From: Puccinia triticina
Taxonomy: Eukaryota; Basidiomycota; Pucciniomycetes; Pucciniales; Pucciniaceae
Assembly: GCF_026914185.1 (NCBI RefSeq)
Contig: NC_070567.1
Location: forward strand, 6,970,001-7,034,000
Direction of reading: 5' to 3'
DNA length: 64,000 bases
Both the position numbers and the translations under genes were made by a program. The notes beneath the pieces were generated by a model, which saw only the letters and a program-made list of their open reading frames with translations, was not told where the DNA came from and made no database searches. Of this stretch, positions 33,304 through 44,966 are shown piece after piece. Position 1 is the first letter of the stretch, and each line of letters starts with the position of its first letter.

Positions 33304-34959
33304 GCGTCAAGCTCCACCATTGGCAATCATCCTACCCAAGCAAATCAACACCAACCGGACACCGCTGCGTCTAAACAATCATTCTTTAGACCTCTTGCTT
33401 CCCGGTACCATTCCATCCGGATGCAGTATACATCACCCACGAGATCGAATTGCCAAACGATCAGCTGACACAGCAAGCGACAATGTGTTTGCCGATACTG
33501 GTCGCAAGTACACTCCTTCTGCTTCAGTCTTTTGTATTTTTCCAATCCTATTGTCCACCCCCTTCTCTCGTCATTGGATTCCATTGGTCCAGGGGGCAAG
33601 CATACTTTGCACCCGGCCATCCCTCCCCTCTTTGACTCTATCATCCATTCCCCTTTCTTTTAGTTGTAGCGGTGCTGGGGGCAAGCATAATTTGCACCCG
33701 CACTCGTCTACAACTCCACAACACTCCACACATCATCTCATCTCATCCTTCCCCCTTGGCAAACAACACCTGAGACCAGCCCGTATCTTTTGATTAGAAT
33801 TAGGAAGCGTGTTTGTCCAAATCAAGCGTCCGCCCGATGGGCCAGATACCGAGCCAAAGCAGAGCTCTTGTTTGTCCTGCCGACTGAGGACGATAAAAAT
33901 CCCCAAGACCCCGAAAACGCCAAGCAAGCAATCGCAGCCGCCTCGGGCTCAAAAGCAACTTTCTACTACTTTGTGCCACCAACCCGTCAACACGATCCAA
34001 ACCCAAGCAAACTTCTCACCTCCCAGGCTACGTTGAAAGCATCATACCGCGGCCTCTTGTTTGGTACCTGTGTCATTGCTCCACGCGGCGGCCCTGGTTT
34101 CTGCAAGTTCCAAACGATTCCCTTCTCCGAGATGTTGCCTGACCAGCTTCAAGGCTGGGAAAAGCTAGTATGCTTTTTCCTGGATCAAACCAACTACGTT
34201 GCTCCGGTGAAAAATAACGGGCCTCTTATGGGTGGTTGGATGTGGGCATGTGGATGGCGGAAGAGCTCAAAAAAGGAAGGATTTGGACGATATTGTTCGG
34301 TTGGTCGACTTGCGGCGATGATCAAGAAATGTTTATACAATGATCAAGACGAGGCCGCTGCGTATCGGGAGGCAAACGAGTGGATTGCTACACATCTTCA
34401 AGAACTTGCTCCGCGTGCATTCAAGGAGTATCGTGAAACACTCATCAAGGGCAACCTGCCTTCCATGGCTCATATGGAGTACCCCACCCCTTACAACATG
34501 TTTGACTTCACCTCGTTCTTCACTTTCACGATGCATAATTTCTTCAATGGTCCACACCAAGACACCGACGCCAACACCTGGACTCTAGTTTGCTGGATTC
34601 CAATCTTCAACCCCGAAAATTCAAATCCGGATGATCCAATTTTGGCTGACGACAGTTTCGACATGATTGGTGGACAGTTCACTTTCCGTGACTTTCAGGT
34701 TTACATTGACCTGAATAAGGTGGTTGGTGTCACTATGTGTGTCTTCAGGTCAGGCACTGATACACACCAGACTTTGGATGGTTGCTCTCCTTCTGAGAAG
34801 TATACCAGGATTGGTTTCTCCTGCCAGATGTCTGAAAAGATGTCAAATGCAGTGGTGGCTTACATTGAAGGCCAAACAAAGGTAGCTGGGCAGAAGCAAC
34901 AGGTAGAAGATGCTCAAAATCACATTGCCAAACAGAATTCAAAGAAATCTCGAAAATAA
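33304..34959 (+). CDS. Tet-like 2OG-Fe(II) dioxygenase
   Basis: Exon 33304-33507 (ending SDNVFADTGR) joins in phase with exon 33804-34959 (KRVCPNQASARWARYRAKAE). The catalytic core has NMFDFTSFFTFTMHNFFNG, then the iron motif H-x-D (His codon 34555-34557, Asp codon 34561-34563). It continues with TWTLVCWIPIFNP and GGQFTFRDFQVYIDL to the distal His (34765-34767, DTHQT) and a 2-oxoglutarate-binding Arg (34807-34809, YTRIGFSC). All four functional residues are present and the frame is open. The tail is Lys/Gln-rich. This fits the Tet-like 2OG-FeII_Oxy_6 family, which is highly expanded in rusts. TET/JBP relatives oxidise methylated bases, and in basidiomycetes they are often found near transposons. 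The substrate here is not known. The first exon(s) are uncertain. Confidence 0.82.
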
Positions 34960-37900
34960 ACTACTTATTGTTGTTTTTATCTCCTTTTTTCCATATGCTT
35001 CTCTTGCTCAACTCCTTCTGTGCTGTGGTTTTTTTTTCTCAGCCTGTTTTGCGTTATTTTGTGTTTAATATCTGATAAAATATTCTATGAGGCTATTTTT
35101 CCTTTGAAAAAAATCTGGAGTTCCATATCACTAAATAAATCCTCATCCTTAGCTCAATACACATACTGGGCAGCTATAATTATATTCTTATTAATTTAGT
35201 GGATCAAAGAGCACTGCCCATGGAGAGGCTGTTCACTGGACTAATTCTGAATTTATTATGTGATGCTCCCATCAGCAATATGCTTTAAATTTTTTATGAT
35301 ACCCAACATGTGGTTTCTGAATGCACATTATGTCTTATCCTGAACCATCCTGCAAAGTGAAATGTAATTATACACTCAAAACATTTATCATCAGAATGTT
35401 GATTGTTCATCTTAATTAGGAAATAGCCAAATGGGTGTGTTCTGATGTGTTCTTGCTTACGATGAAGACACACTTGAGAAATAATCCAAATATCCATCAT
35501 AGCATGCTATGAAAGATTAAGCTCCAACTATTGTGACTGTTTGATCAGTGAAGTTGCTCATGTTACTGCTGATCAGTTTTGCTTCAGCATATGTGTCCAT
35601 CTGTTAGTGAATGATGTGAATCATTTGGAGGGACCTCAAGATACTCAGTACCAGAACACGCATTGATGCTGCCTGTATATGGTAACCTACTTTGTCTAAT
35701 TTCTGATTGGTGATTGGGGAATTTAATTTGGGGTTGCAGTGCAGATTACAAGACTATGTTATTTCTGTATCCTAGCCATTGAAAAAGCGGTATCAGTTCT
35801 TGACATAATACAAGTGAAAATCTGGCAAGTACAATTTGTGATGTACTACCAGAACTTTTCACAAGAAAATCACATGTTTTTTGATTGATTTATATTCTGT
35901 AGTGTTGCACCAGAGCCTCAGTGATGATGATTAGGTGGTTTGCCACATGCATGGTTCATTATTCTTAAGTCAAGAACTCCTTGTATTTAAAGGGGAAAAA
36001 CCAGCAAGAATATGGTTGAGTTTAGGCACTTTCATAACACCAATAATTTATTTCTAAATAGATTCTGGTTTGAATGGATTGCAGCACAAATTGAGCAGTG
36101 TGGAAACAATGAGAAAAACATCATTAAATGAAATGCATAATTATATTGAAAACAGCCCTGGTTTTTGACAAAGAGTTGCCATTGCTTTCCAATGCAGTTG
36201 AACACAGGTTCTGGAAAAGATACAATAACTCAAATATGCCAGTTGGGGTGGATATCAGGTTGATATGAAACCATGTCCAACATGAATTCAGAAAGATTCA
36301 GCATCAATTCAGCCACACTTGAGCATAAATTCAATACAAAATTACCCATAACTTGGAGCCAAGTCCTTAAAGGATTCTTAAAGGGTTCCTAAAGAGAGGG
36401 GTGAAGGCACTTGCACGCAAGTGCTGAGCAAACATCCGTGGTGCAATGAATTGTGTTTCAGGCATGATATATATTTGATGAAGGCAGTTTGTCCCAATGT
36501 AAAAAATTTCAGATGCAAGAGCTACCTGATTTTCAAATGTAGAACTTAAGTTGTGATCGACATGAACTTTACTTCAAGATGAATTAAACATATTTGAATG
36601 ATAGTTTGTGTTGAATAGTTACATATCACTCCAAATTAGATTGGTCTATATTTCTTACCCAGTAATTAAACAATTTAACATCAAATTGGAAGCAATTCTG
36701 CCCCAGTTCAGAAAAAAACTAACACCAAATTAAGCTGTGGCACTCCCTGGGAAGTGCCCCCAAAGCTTCCCTGGTGAAGAGTTCTGCTCTTAGCATCACC
36801 TTGCCTGACACTTCTTCAAGAATATTGACCCAGGCTTGAGTGATTATTGATGTCTTGGCTTTGCACTGCTACGTTCTGCTAGCCTTAAGCGCTTCACAAT
36901 GAGCCTGATCTATAGCATAATAATCCGCAAGTGATGAAGCTCTGCACTCCATAAGGAAAAAGTCCGCAGTAGCAATAAAGCAAGTAAGCAAATAAAGTTC
37001 ATGTAAAACTCTTTTAATATTCTAGTAATAAGTGCAGATACAATGATGAGTGGTAAGTAATATGATGGAAAGGAAAAGAGTGGAGAAACCGTTGGTGTGA
37101 GCTCCCCACCCCCTTCCTTCCCTCCACACTTGTCTGTCTCTGTTCCCACCCAATCTCAAAATCTGACACTTCTCTGCACTAGTCCACCATATCCACCCAA
37201 ATTCTGCACATCACATTCCCAGATCACTCTGCTCCTCTTCAACACTTAACCTCCCACTTACTCTGTCTATCCCCTGTCAGTAAGTCTCTCACCAGTGCCT
37301 CCACCCACTTCAGCTTCCCTGGCTCACCTGCTCATGATGTGCCACTGCTAACAGTCCGCATGTTTGATCCCCCACATTCCAGCTCTTGCCCTCTGCTCCA
37401 GTCTGCCAACCCAATCTGATGCCTGTGTTCTGCAATCTGCATGTTGTCCTTATTTGTGCTTTCTGTGCATGTGACTTTCCTTAAGCTTTTTTGGTCATGC
37501 TTTCTCACATCTTCCTCTGAGTGTACATTATGTCACACTTTTCAATATAAATCACCACACCATTAACCGTAACAGCAGGGTGTTACAATATTGCAACTTG
37601 AAGAATTTTATTATTTGACGTCCGTTCAATATCTGCCAGCACAGAGACACAGATATTGGAAAATTTATTAGTCAGAGGGGACCATTTGACTCTCTTTATC
37701 TTGTTATCCAGCGGTTAACATGTTACTTTACTAGTAATGCAAGTAACACATCAAAAATTCTGGCCCGGTGTTTAAACCAGTTGTTACTGATATTTATATA
37801 TATAACACCTGAGTTTAGGAATGACAAGTGTTGCACTACATGGATAACAGTGGCTATTGTGGTGTATCATAACTACCCATTTTTGGTATTCTTGTCCCCA

Positions 37901-38070
37901 ATTATATCATAGCCCAATCAACTAACTGTTAGTGTATCCAAATTTTCCCCTTTGCAGATCTTGAGTAGTGTTACCCAGGATACACTCACAAATACACTAA
38001 CAGATAGTGTATTTGTGGTAAATTTAGATCTTTCTTGACCCTTATTGCAGCACACAAACTAAAGCTAGTA
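34960..38070. other. 3.1 kb without genes
   Basis: AT-rich DNA with no coding frame I can support. It contains the element relic at 36406-36776 and a short palindrome near 37990-38022 (CACAAATACACTA and its complement around a short spacer). A further TGTTAGTGTAT word near 37928 recurs near 42375 as CAGTTAGTGTAT. Confidence 0.5.
36406..36776. mobile_element. Short inverted copy of the 10.5-11.7 kb element
   Basis: In the reverse orientation, 36776-36739 matches the left boundary module of the element at 10550 (CACCAGGGAAGCTT...GGGAGTGCC). Likewise 36443-36406 matches its right boundary module (CACCACGGATGTTTGCTCAGC...AAGTGCC). The interior is short and lacks the palindrome array. Confidence 0.65.
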
Positions 38071-38619
38071 CACCAGGAAAAAAAAGTAGTCAGTTGATGA
38101 CAACTGACATAACACAGCTCTGGTTTCAGCTCCAAAGCTACTCCATCTGCTAGTTAAGGGCTGGCTGGCACACAGCTCAGTGCCCATTTTGGCACAGATG
38201 AAGCCTCTAGCTTGCATTTTTCACAAGCTGCTCCTCAGCTTTGTCCCAGGCACAGCTGCTGCTCAGCCTTGGCCCAGGCCCAGCTGCCCCTCAGTCTTGG
38301 CACAGGAAAAGCCACTGCTCAGCCTTTGCTTGAGCAAGAACGGGTGTTGATAAACGCACACCCGTCCCTCGGGGGCACACCCTCGCCCACGCCCTTCGAA
38401 AAGCGCGTGTGGCGCTGGTTGGGTGTAACACACCCTTGAAGGATGTCTCCCGCGCGCGCGGGAACAATCCTTCAAGGGGGGAATATGCGGACCGGTCAGG
38501 TGGACCGCACGCCCTTTATCAAGGGTGTGCGAGTCGAAGGGCATGCACGCCGCTGTATGGGCGTGCGAGGGCGTGCACGCCCCCACATGGGCGTTCACGG
38601 GCGTGCACCATGGCTCGTT

Positions 38620-39885
38620 GGGAGCCCCTCGGCGGGCAGGTGCAAGTATACCTGCTCGCCGAGAGCCCCTCGGCGGGCAGGTACAGATCCCACCTCGCCG
38701 AGAGCCTCTCGGAGAGCAGGTATACATGCACCTGCTCGCCGAGAGCCTTGCCTGCTCGCCCATAAGAATAACTCTCGGCGAGCAGGTATACAAACACCTG
38801 CCCGCCCCCCTCGGCGGGTAGGTGTATGTAGGATCCCTGCTCGCCGAGAAGGATAACTCTCGGCGAGCAGGTGCATGTATACCTGCTCACCGAGAGCCCC
38901 TCGGCGGGCAGGTGCATGTATACCTGCTCGCCGAGAGAAATCCTCGGCGAGCAGGCATACAGATCCCACCTCGCCGAGAGCCTCTCGGCGAGCAGGTATA
39001 CATACACCTGCCCGCCGAGCCTGCTCACCGAGAGCCCCTCGGCGGGCAGGTGCATTTATACCTCCTCGGCGAGCAGGCATACATATCCCACCTCGCCAAG
39101 AGCCTCTCGGCGAGCAGGTATACTTGCACCTGCCCGACGAGGGGCTCTTGGCGAGCGGGCTCGGCGGGAGGTGCATGTATACCTGCTCGCCGAGAGAAAT
39201 CCATGGCGAGCAGGCATACACCTCTCGGCGAGCAGGCATACATATCCCCGCTCGCCGAGAGCCTTGCCTGCTCGCCGAGAAGGATAACTCTCGGCGAGCA
39301 GGTATACAAACACTTGCCCGGCGAGCCTGCTCGCCAAGAGCCCCTCGGCGGGCAGGTTCAAGTATACCTGCTCCCGAGAGGCCCTCGGCGAGGTGGGATC
39401 TGTATGCCTGCTCGCCGAGGATTCCTCTCGGCGAGCAGGTATAAATGCACCTGCCCGCCGAGGGGCTCTCGGTGAGCAGGCTTGGTAGGCAGGTATATGT
39501 ATACCTTCTCGCCAAGAGGCTCTCGGCGAGGTGGGATCTGTATGCCTGCTCGCCGATAATTTCTCTCGGCGAGCAGGTACACATGCACCTGCCCGCCGAG
39601 GGGCTCTCGGTGAGCAGGTATACATGCCCTGCTCGCCGAGAGTTATCCTTCTCGCGAGCAGGCAAGGCTCTCGGCGAGGTGGGATCTGTACCTGCCCGCC
39701 GAGGGGCTCTAGGTGAGCAGGCTTGGCGGGCAGGTGTTTGTATACTTGCTCGCCGAGAGTTATCCTTCTCGGCGAGCAGGGATACATACACCTACCCGCC
39801 GAGGGGCTCTCGGCGAGCAGGTATATGTATGTACATGCACCTGCCCACCGAGGGGCTCTCGGCGAGCAGGCACGGTGCACGCTTG
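38620..39885. repeat. Array of GC-rich inverted repeats
   Basis: Dozens of copies of CTCGGCGAGCAGGT and ACCTGCTCGCCGAG (variants GGCGGGCAGGTGC, AGAGCCCCTCGG) occur at irregular 20-60 bp spacing, many forming immediate hairpins. A transcript would be strongly double-stranded. Confidence 0.9.
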
Positions 39886-40010
39886 TCACGCCTATGTGGG
39901 GGCGTGCACGCCCTCGCACGCCCTTGATAAAGCTTTTCAAAGGGGGTGGGCGTGGGCGTGCCCCCGGGGGACGGGTGTGCATTTATCAATGCCCGTTCTT
40001 GCTCAGGCAA

Positions 40011-40345
40011 AGGCTGAGCAGCAGCTGGGCCTGGGCCAAGGCTGAGCAGCAGCTGGGCCTGGGCCAAGGCTGAGCAGCAGCTGGGCCTGGGCCAAGGCTG
40101 AGCAGCAGCTGGGCCTGGGCCAAGGCTGAGCAGCAGCTGGGCCTGGGCCAAGGCTGAGCAGCAGCTGGGCCTGGGCCAAGGCTGAGCAGCAGCTGGGCCT
40201 GGGCCAAGGCTGAGCAGCAGCTGGGCCTGGGCCAAGGCTGAGCAGCAGCTGGGCCTGGGCCAAGGCTGAGCAGCAGCTGGGCCTGGGCCAAGGCTGAGCA
40301 GCAGCTGGGCCTGGGCCAAGGCTGAGCAGCAGCTGGGCCTGGGAC
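40011..40345. repeat. 28-bp minisatellite, about 12 copies
   Basis: A nearly perfect 28-bp unit, AAGGCTGAGCAGCAGCTG followed by GGCCTGGGCC, repeats about 12 times. The matching left arm near 38230-38335 has only three or four degenerate copies, so the right arm was expanded after the element formed. Confidence 0.95.
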
Positions 40346-40508
40346 AAAGCTGAGGATCAGCTTGTGAAAATTGCACTAGAGGCTGGATAGCCAGCTGGAG
40401 CAGGTGTCATGTCAGTTGTCATCTAGTGACTACTGATTTTTCCTGGTGTACGTAGTAGTATAACACCAAAAAACAATAAAGGGTTAATAAAAGACACAAA
40501 AGATACTA

Positions 40509-41480
40509 CACCAGGAAAATAAAATAGTCAGTTGATGACAAGTGACATCACACCAGCTCCAGCCTGAGCCAGCTACCCACCATCTATCCAATATCTATCC
40601 ACTATCTACCCCAATCTCCCAACATCTCCTTAACTTCCAAAATTTACCAAGGAGGTCCTGTTCAGTTTTTGATGAGCCCAACTGATTCTCAGTTCTGTCC
40701 AGCTGATACTCAGCTTTGGTACCCAGCTCATACTCAGCTTTTTTGTGAAGCTCACTCTCAGAATTGGAATAAAGCTGGAATAAAGCCTTTTCACCAGTAC
40801 TTGCTCAGGTGATGCTCAGCTTTGTACTAGTCCTGGCACAGCTGATGCACAGCTTTGTACCAGTCCTTGCTCAGTATTTTCCTAGTCCTGTCCCAGCTGA
40901 TGCTCAGCTTTGACCCAGTACTGGGCCAGCTGGCCAGCTGATGCTCAGCTTGCTGAGTATCAGCTGAGCCAGGCCAGGGAAAAAGATGGGAATCAGCTTT
41001 GACAGGACCAGAGCTGAAAATCAGCTAGGCTAGGGCCAAAGCTGAGCATCAGCTGAGCCACGGCCAAGGCTGAGCATCAGCTGAGCCACGGCCAAGGCTG
41101 AGCATCAGCTGAGCCACGGCCAAGGCTGAGCATCAGCTGAGCCACGGCCAAGGCTGAGCATCAGCTGAGCCATGGCCAAGGCTGAGCATCAGCTGTGCCA
41201 GGGCCAAAGATGATCATCAGGTGGCGGGTGCCAAAGCTGAGCATCATCTGGGCCAGGGCAAGAACTGAGCATCAGCTGAGCCAGGGTAAAAGCTGAGCAT
41301 CAGCTGGGCCAGGGCCAAAGCTGAGCATCATCTAGTTTTGTCACATTGAGTGCTTTGATCCTGACACCTCTCATGTGAGCCATAGATGTGCTGGTGGAGA
41401 GGAGCAGGATTGGAGCAGTGTTGGAGCTGAAAGCTGCATCATGTCACTTGCCATCAAGTGGCTACCCTTTTTTCCTGGTG
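40509..41480. mobile_element. CACTA-like non-autonomous element with CTA target duplication
   Basis: The ends are CACCAGGAAAATAAAATAGTCA and the complement of CACCAGGAAAAAAGGGTAGCCA, extending inward through TTGATG(A/G)CAAGTGACAT. The trinucleotide CTA lies directly outside both ends (40506-40508, 41481-41483), as expected for a 3-bp CACTA target duplication. It shares termini and the subterminal 28-bp motif with the neighbouring element. Confidence 0.8.
41035..41340. repeat. Subterminal 28-bp repeats of the second element
   Basis: Units AAGGCTGAGCATCAGCTGAG followed by CCACGGCC repeat about six times and then degenerate. The palindromic core AGCTGATGCTCAGCT also occurs in scattered form at 40680-41000 in the opposite orientation. 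Confidence 0.85.
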
Positions 41481-41483
41481 CTA

Positions 41484-43420
41484 TGATTGAATGAGTGAAA
41501 TTTAAAAATCATATACCTGATTATAGTTTGGGTCCTAACTATAATAGGAGAAGATTCTTAAAAGAAGTATTTGACAGTATTTAATTCAATTAAACAGGTA
41601 TGACAAGCCTAAGAAAAGAACAGAGGTTAATAGAGAGAAAAACACAAGCAGTGAGGGGGTAAAACGGAGATGAAATAGAAATGGAAGTCAATTAATACCT
41701 CCACTTGTTTCTGAACCGGGATCCTCCTGAGTCTTCTGAATCTAGTCTTGTTTGTGAATTGGATCCAAACAGCACACTAGAACATTTATAAAAATTGAAT
41801 TAAGGGATCATTGTTTGAAGGTGTTGAAGCAATGAATTGTGGTGTTCTCAGTTGCTGGCTCAGTGAAATTGAATTTTGCAGTGGCTGAACTTGACTGACA
41901 TATTGCATATTCATTTTTACGATCTGAATTATTATTTGACAGTGTTTTTGTTGGATAACAAATATTTCACTGACAGTGAGTCTATCAGAGTTAGGATAAC
42001 AATTGTCTACACTGCAGTATATTTTATTTCATGGTTTTGAGAATGATTCTCAAAAAATTATGGCCTAGATTTTTCTATTTTGCAACTCAAAAGTAACTTT
42101 ACTACCAGAAATATTAATACACTAACAGCAATTTTATTATTAATTGCAGAGATAAACCAACAGTTAATTTATTTGCTCTCAGGAAAAACAAATATAAAAA
42201 TAGAAATTGGTTATTGTTAACCTGACATCTTTCAGCTACACTAAAAAGACAATAACAGCCAAAACAAATAACCTCAAACAAATGTATTGTTATTGACAGA
42301 AGATCAAGGATAACAGTATTAATGGTGTAGTCCAGTGAAACAAACTAACAATACACTACACTAGCATTACAGTTAGTGTATCAGCCCAATGTTGGTATAA
42401 TTCAGTAAAAAGCAAGTTCATATTTGGAACCAGAGCCAGAAAATTACCTGGTGCTGGAAAGCTGCCCTCAGCCTGAACAGAGGGGCCAACAGAGCCCAGT
42501 ATTGTTACACCAGCTACAAGGACAAGAGAGATGTGGGATGATTGAGCCCAAAGTTAGATTGAAACTGATCAAAATAAACCCATACAATGAAAAACAAAGA
42601 AAAAAAAATCAGAAAAGTCCTGCAAGCTTCTTGAAAAACACAGCATCTGTGTTTTGCATAATTGTTGGATGATTTTTCAAAATTTCTGGTTCTGTTGACT
42701 AGGGGCAATTGTAAGAGCTTCCAGCTCTTCACTGGGCTAGGTGCTGGCACTCTGGAGATACAACAGTCTCAAGGGATTCTGATGCCAGCGTTGGGGGTCT
42801 TTATTGGATCTAGCTCAGCTTGAGAGAGAAGGTCAGTTGGGTCTCTGCTATATACAACTATTGGAGGGATCAAGGAAAGTAGGGACAAGAGAAATGAATG
42901 CAAAAGATGATATGATTTCTCTCTCTCTCTTATTTTTTTGGGAGGGATGGTGCTTCTCCTGCATGATCTTTTGTGCCCTTGGACAGCACTGGTCCCTGCC
43001 CCTATATTGTAAAGTCCTGATGATGATCAAGTTGTATCATTTCATGTCCGGACTCCGTCATGCACCCTGATGAGATTTCAGTTACTGCATTGGGCAAATG
43101 CTCACTGAGTGATAGGAGGTTTGGATCTTTGTGTGGTGTGTAGTGATGGGGTGGCTGATTTTCTGGATGTGAAGATGAATGTAAATATTTTATCACTGGG
43201 GTTTCAGCTTCAGTTATGTGTTTATGTACATAAGGTTATGTGGTACTTGACCCTGTATGCCCATACATGACTGTGCATGGTCGGCCGTCCTTTGGATCTA
43301 ACCAACTGCCAACCCCAACTTCGCCCACCTTCGCCAGCCTCCGAGAACCATCCAGTACATATCCACTATACCGACTCCGCCGAGCAAGAATGGGAACAGC
43401 TACAGAGCTCATCGAACCCT
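41484..43420. other. Intergenic
   Basis: No gene supported. It includes CACTACACTAGC near 42355 with TACAGTTAGTGTA beside it. The rest is AT-rich. Confidence 0.4.
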
Positions 43421-44348
43421 ATGGCAAGTACCCTGACAGCCACTGTGTATCATCCCACATCGCTGACTGTGTCTTTGATAACAGATTTCCTGCTCAAGTT
43501 TATCAGTCAGTTCATCTATACTTGTTATATATATTCTACTGCTCGCCCGAGCCAGCTCACCTAGCTCTTCTCTCTCCAACCCATCCGCTCGCTGCCAGTC
43601 ATTGGCGAGTCGGGGACCGGGAAGTCGTGTCTGCTCCATCACTTCCTGCGCTCCCAGCCGCGCCAGCCATCTCCCCATACCATCGGGGTCGAGTTCTCGT
43701 CGACGATCATCAGTCTGCCCTCGTCGAGCTCGCTGGGCTCCTCGTTCTGCCGGATGAAACTCCAGATCTGGGATACCGCGGGCCAGGAACGGTTCAGAAG
43801 TGTGACTCGGAACTACTATCGGGGTGCGGCGGGTGCGATCCTGGTGTATGATATTACGGAGTGAGTATGTGGTGTGGTGTGGTGTGGTGTGGTGTGGTGT
43901 GTTGTACGGAACAGCTAGTTGACAACTCGGGTCTATGGATATGGACACAGTCGAGCCTCCTTCACCAGTCTCTCCTCCTGGCTAGCCGACGCCAGATCGT
44001 TAGCCTCCCCAGACCTGATCGTCATCCTGGTCGGGAACAAGGTGGATTTGGAGGAAGATCTCCGGCAGGTCGACGAGCTCGAGGCCAGCGACTGGGCCAA
44101 GCAGCACGACTGCCTGTTCCTGGAGACCTCATCCTGGACGGGCGAATCGGTCTCGACGCCGTTCCTCCTCCTGACGCGCTCGATCCTGTTGTCGATCGAG
44201 TCCGGGCGGATCGACCCAGATCGCAAGGGGAGCGGGATCAGCTATGGGGAGCGGGCCCTGAAGAGGGTGACCAGCTGGGGTGGGGGGAGCGAGAACGGGT
44301 TTGAGATTGGTGGAAGTGAGCGGAAGAAGAGCCGGTCGACGTGCTGCT

Positions 44349-44350
<2 letters not shown>
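43421..44350 (+). CDS. RAB4: Rab4-type small GTPase
   Basis: Exons 43421-43427, 43485-43505, 43599-43860 and 43951-44350 join in phase to give 229 residues starting [20 protein letters not shown]. The GTPase motifs are complete: P-loop GESGTGKSC, switch [28 protein letters not shown] and [43 protein letters not shown] and a C-terminal Cys-Cys for geranylgeranylation match Rab4. Rab4 proteins direct recycling from early endosomes to the plasma membrane. A Ser-rich insert ([12 protein letters not shown]) sits between switch I and the DTAGQ motif. Exon 1 is only seven bases, and intron 3 contains a GGTGT repeat. All key residues are intact. Confidence 0.92.
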
Positions 44351-44385
<35 letters not shown>

Positions 44386-44620
44386 GTCTGCCCTTCCTCC
44401 TCAGAATCTCTCCCGCTCTCTTCTAGTGTATCTTGATAGGTTTTTGGGATATGTGGATGGATTTCTTCTTCTCCTTCTCCTTGTAGGATTTTTCTCCGTC
44501 GGCCCAATGTATACCTCATCTGCCCATCTCCAGTCTTCTCTTGTGATCTCGTTCTCCAATGATGAATTCAGTAGTCCATCCGCTTCTTGTCACTGTCCTA
44601 ACCCTAATCATCCCATCCAT

Positions 44621-44656
<36 letters not shown>

Positions 44657-44966
44657 CCACACATTATACCGAATATCGTTATTAGTTAGTGATTCTTGTA
44701 AACGTTCTCTCTCTTTTTTTTTTCTGCTGCAGTTTTGTTTGAGTATACCTGAATTATAAGGATATCTATCTGCACTCTTCGGTCTCTTTATTAGTGATCT
44801 TCGTCTTCTCCCGGATTGGCCAGCCTGTGTCTGGTGTCAGCTGGGCTGGCTGGGCAGTCAGTCGTCCGGGGTGCGCGGTCGGCAGGGCTGAGCTGCAGTA
44901 GTAGCCCCAGCCTTTTATAAAATAAAATATCCGATCTTCCTCCCCTCCACCCCCCAGAACACTGCA
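44351..44966. other. Intergenic with CT and CA microsatellites
   Basis: A CT repeat (about 44350-44384) lies at the end of the Rab4 gene and a CA repeat at about 44622-44655. The remainder is the promoter side of the PX gene. Confidence 0.7.

Larger units (their letters stand above)
38071..40448. mobile_element. Fold-back, CACTA-like non-autonomous element with GC-rich array
   Basis: The ends are CACCAGGAAAAAAAAGTAG and the complement of CACCAGGAAAAATCAGTAG. Similarity continues inward from both ends (GATGACAACTGACA, AGCCTCTAG, TTTTCACAAGCTG, TCCTCAGCTTTGTCCCAGG, then CACACCC...GGGGGC and GGGCGTGCACGCC blocks). The whole 2.4 kb is therefore one imperfect palindrome centred near 39260. The centre (38620-39885) is a dense array of CTCGGCGAGCAGGT and its complement, alternately oriented. 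All six frames are open in places because of composition, but nothing suggests a protein. The 3-bp target duplication expected for CACTA is not clear (GTA versus TAC). Confidence 0.8.

Noticed and set aside
36910..37149. 79-codon minus frame with hydrophobic residues
   Set aside because: Isolated in AT-rich DNA with no supporting feature.
38620..39885. CRISPR-like appearance of the GC-rich array
   Set aside because: Repeats vary in sequence, orientation and spacing, and the genome is eukaryotic with introns. It is an inverted-repeat array inside a fold-back element.
38263..40376. Many long open frames on both strands at 38.2-40.4 kb
   Set aside because: They exist in most frames at once because the repeat unit lacks stops. 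The proteins are repeats of the DNA unit with no independent features.
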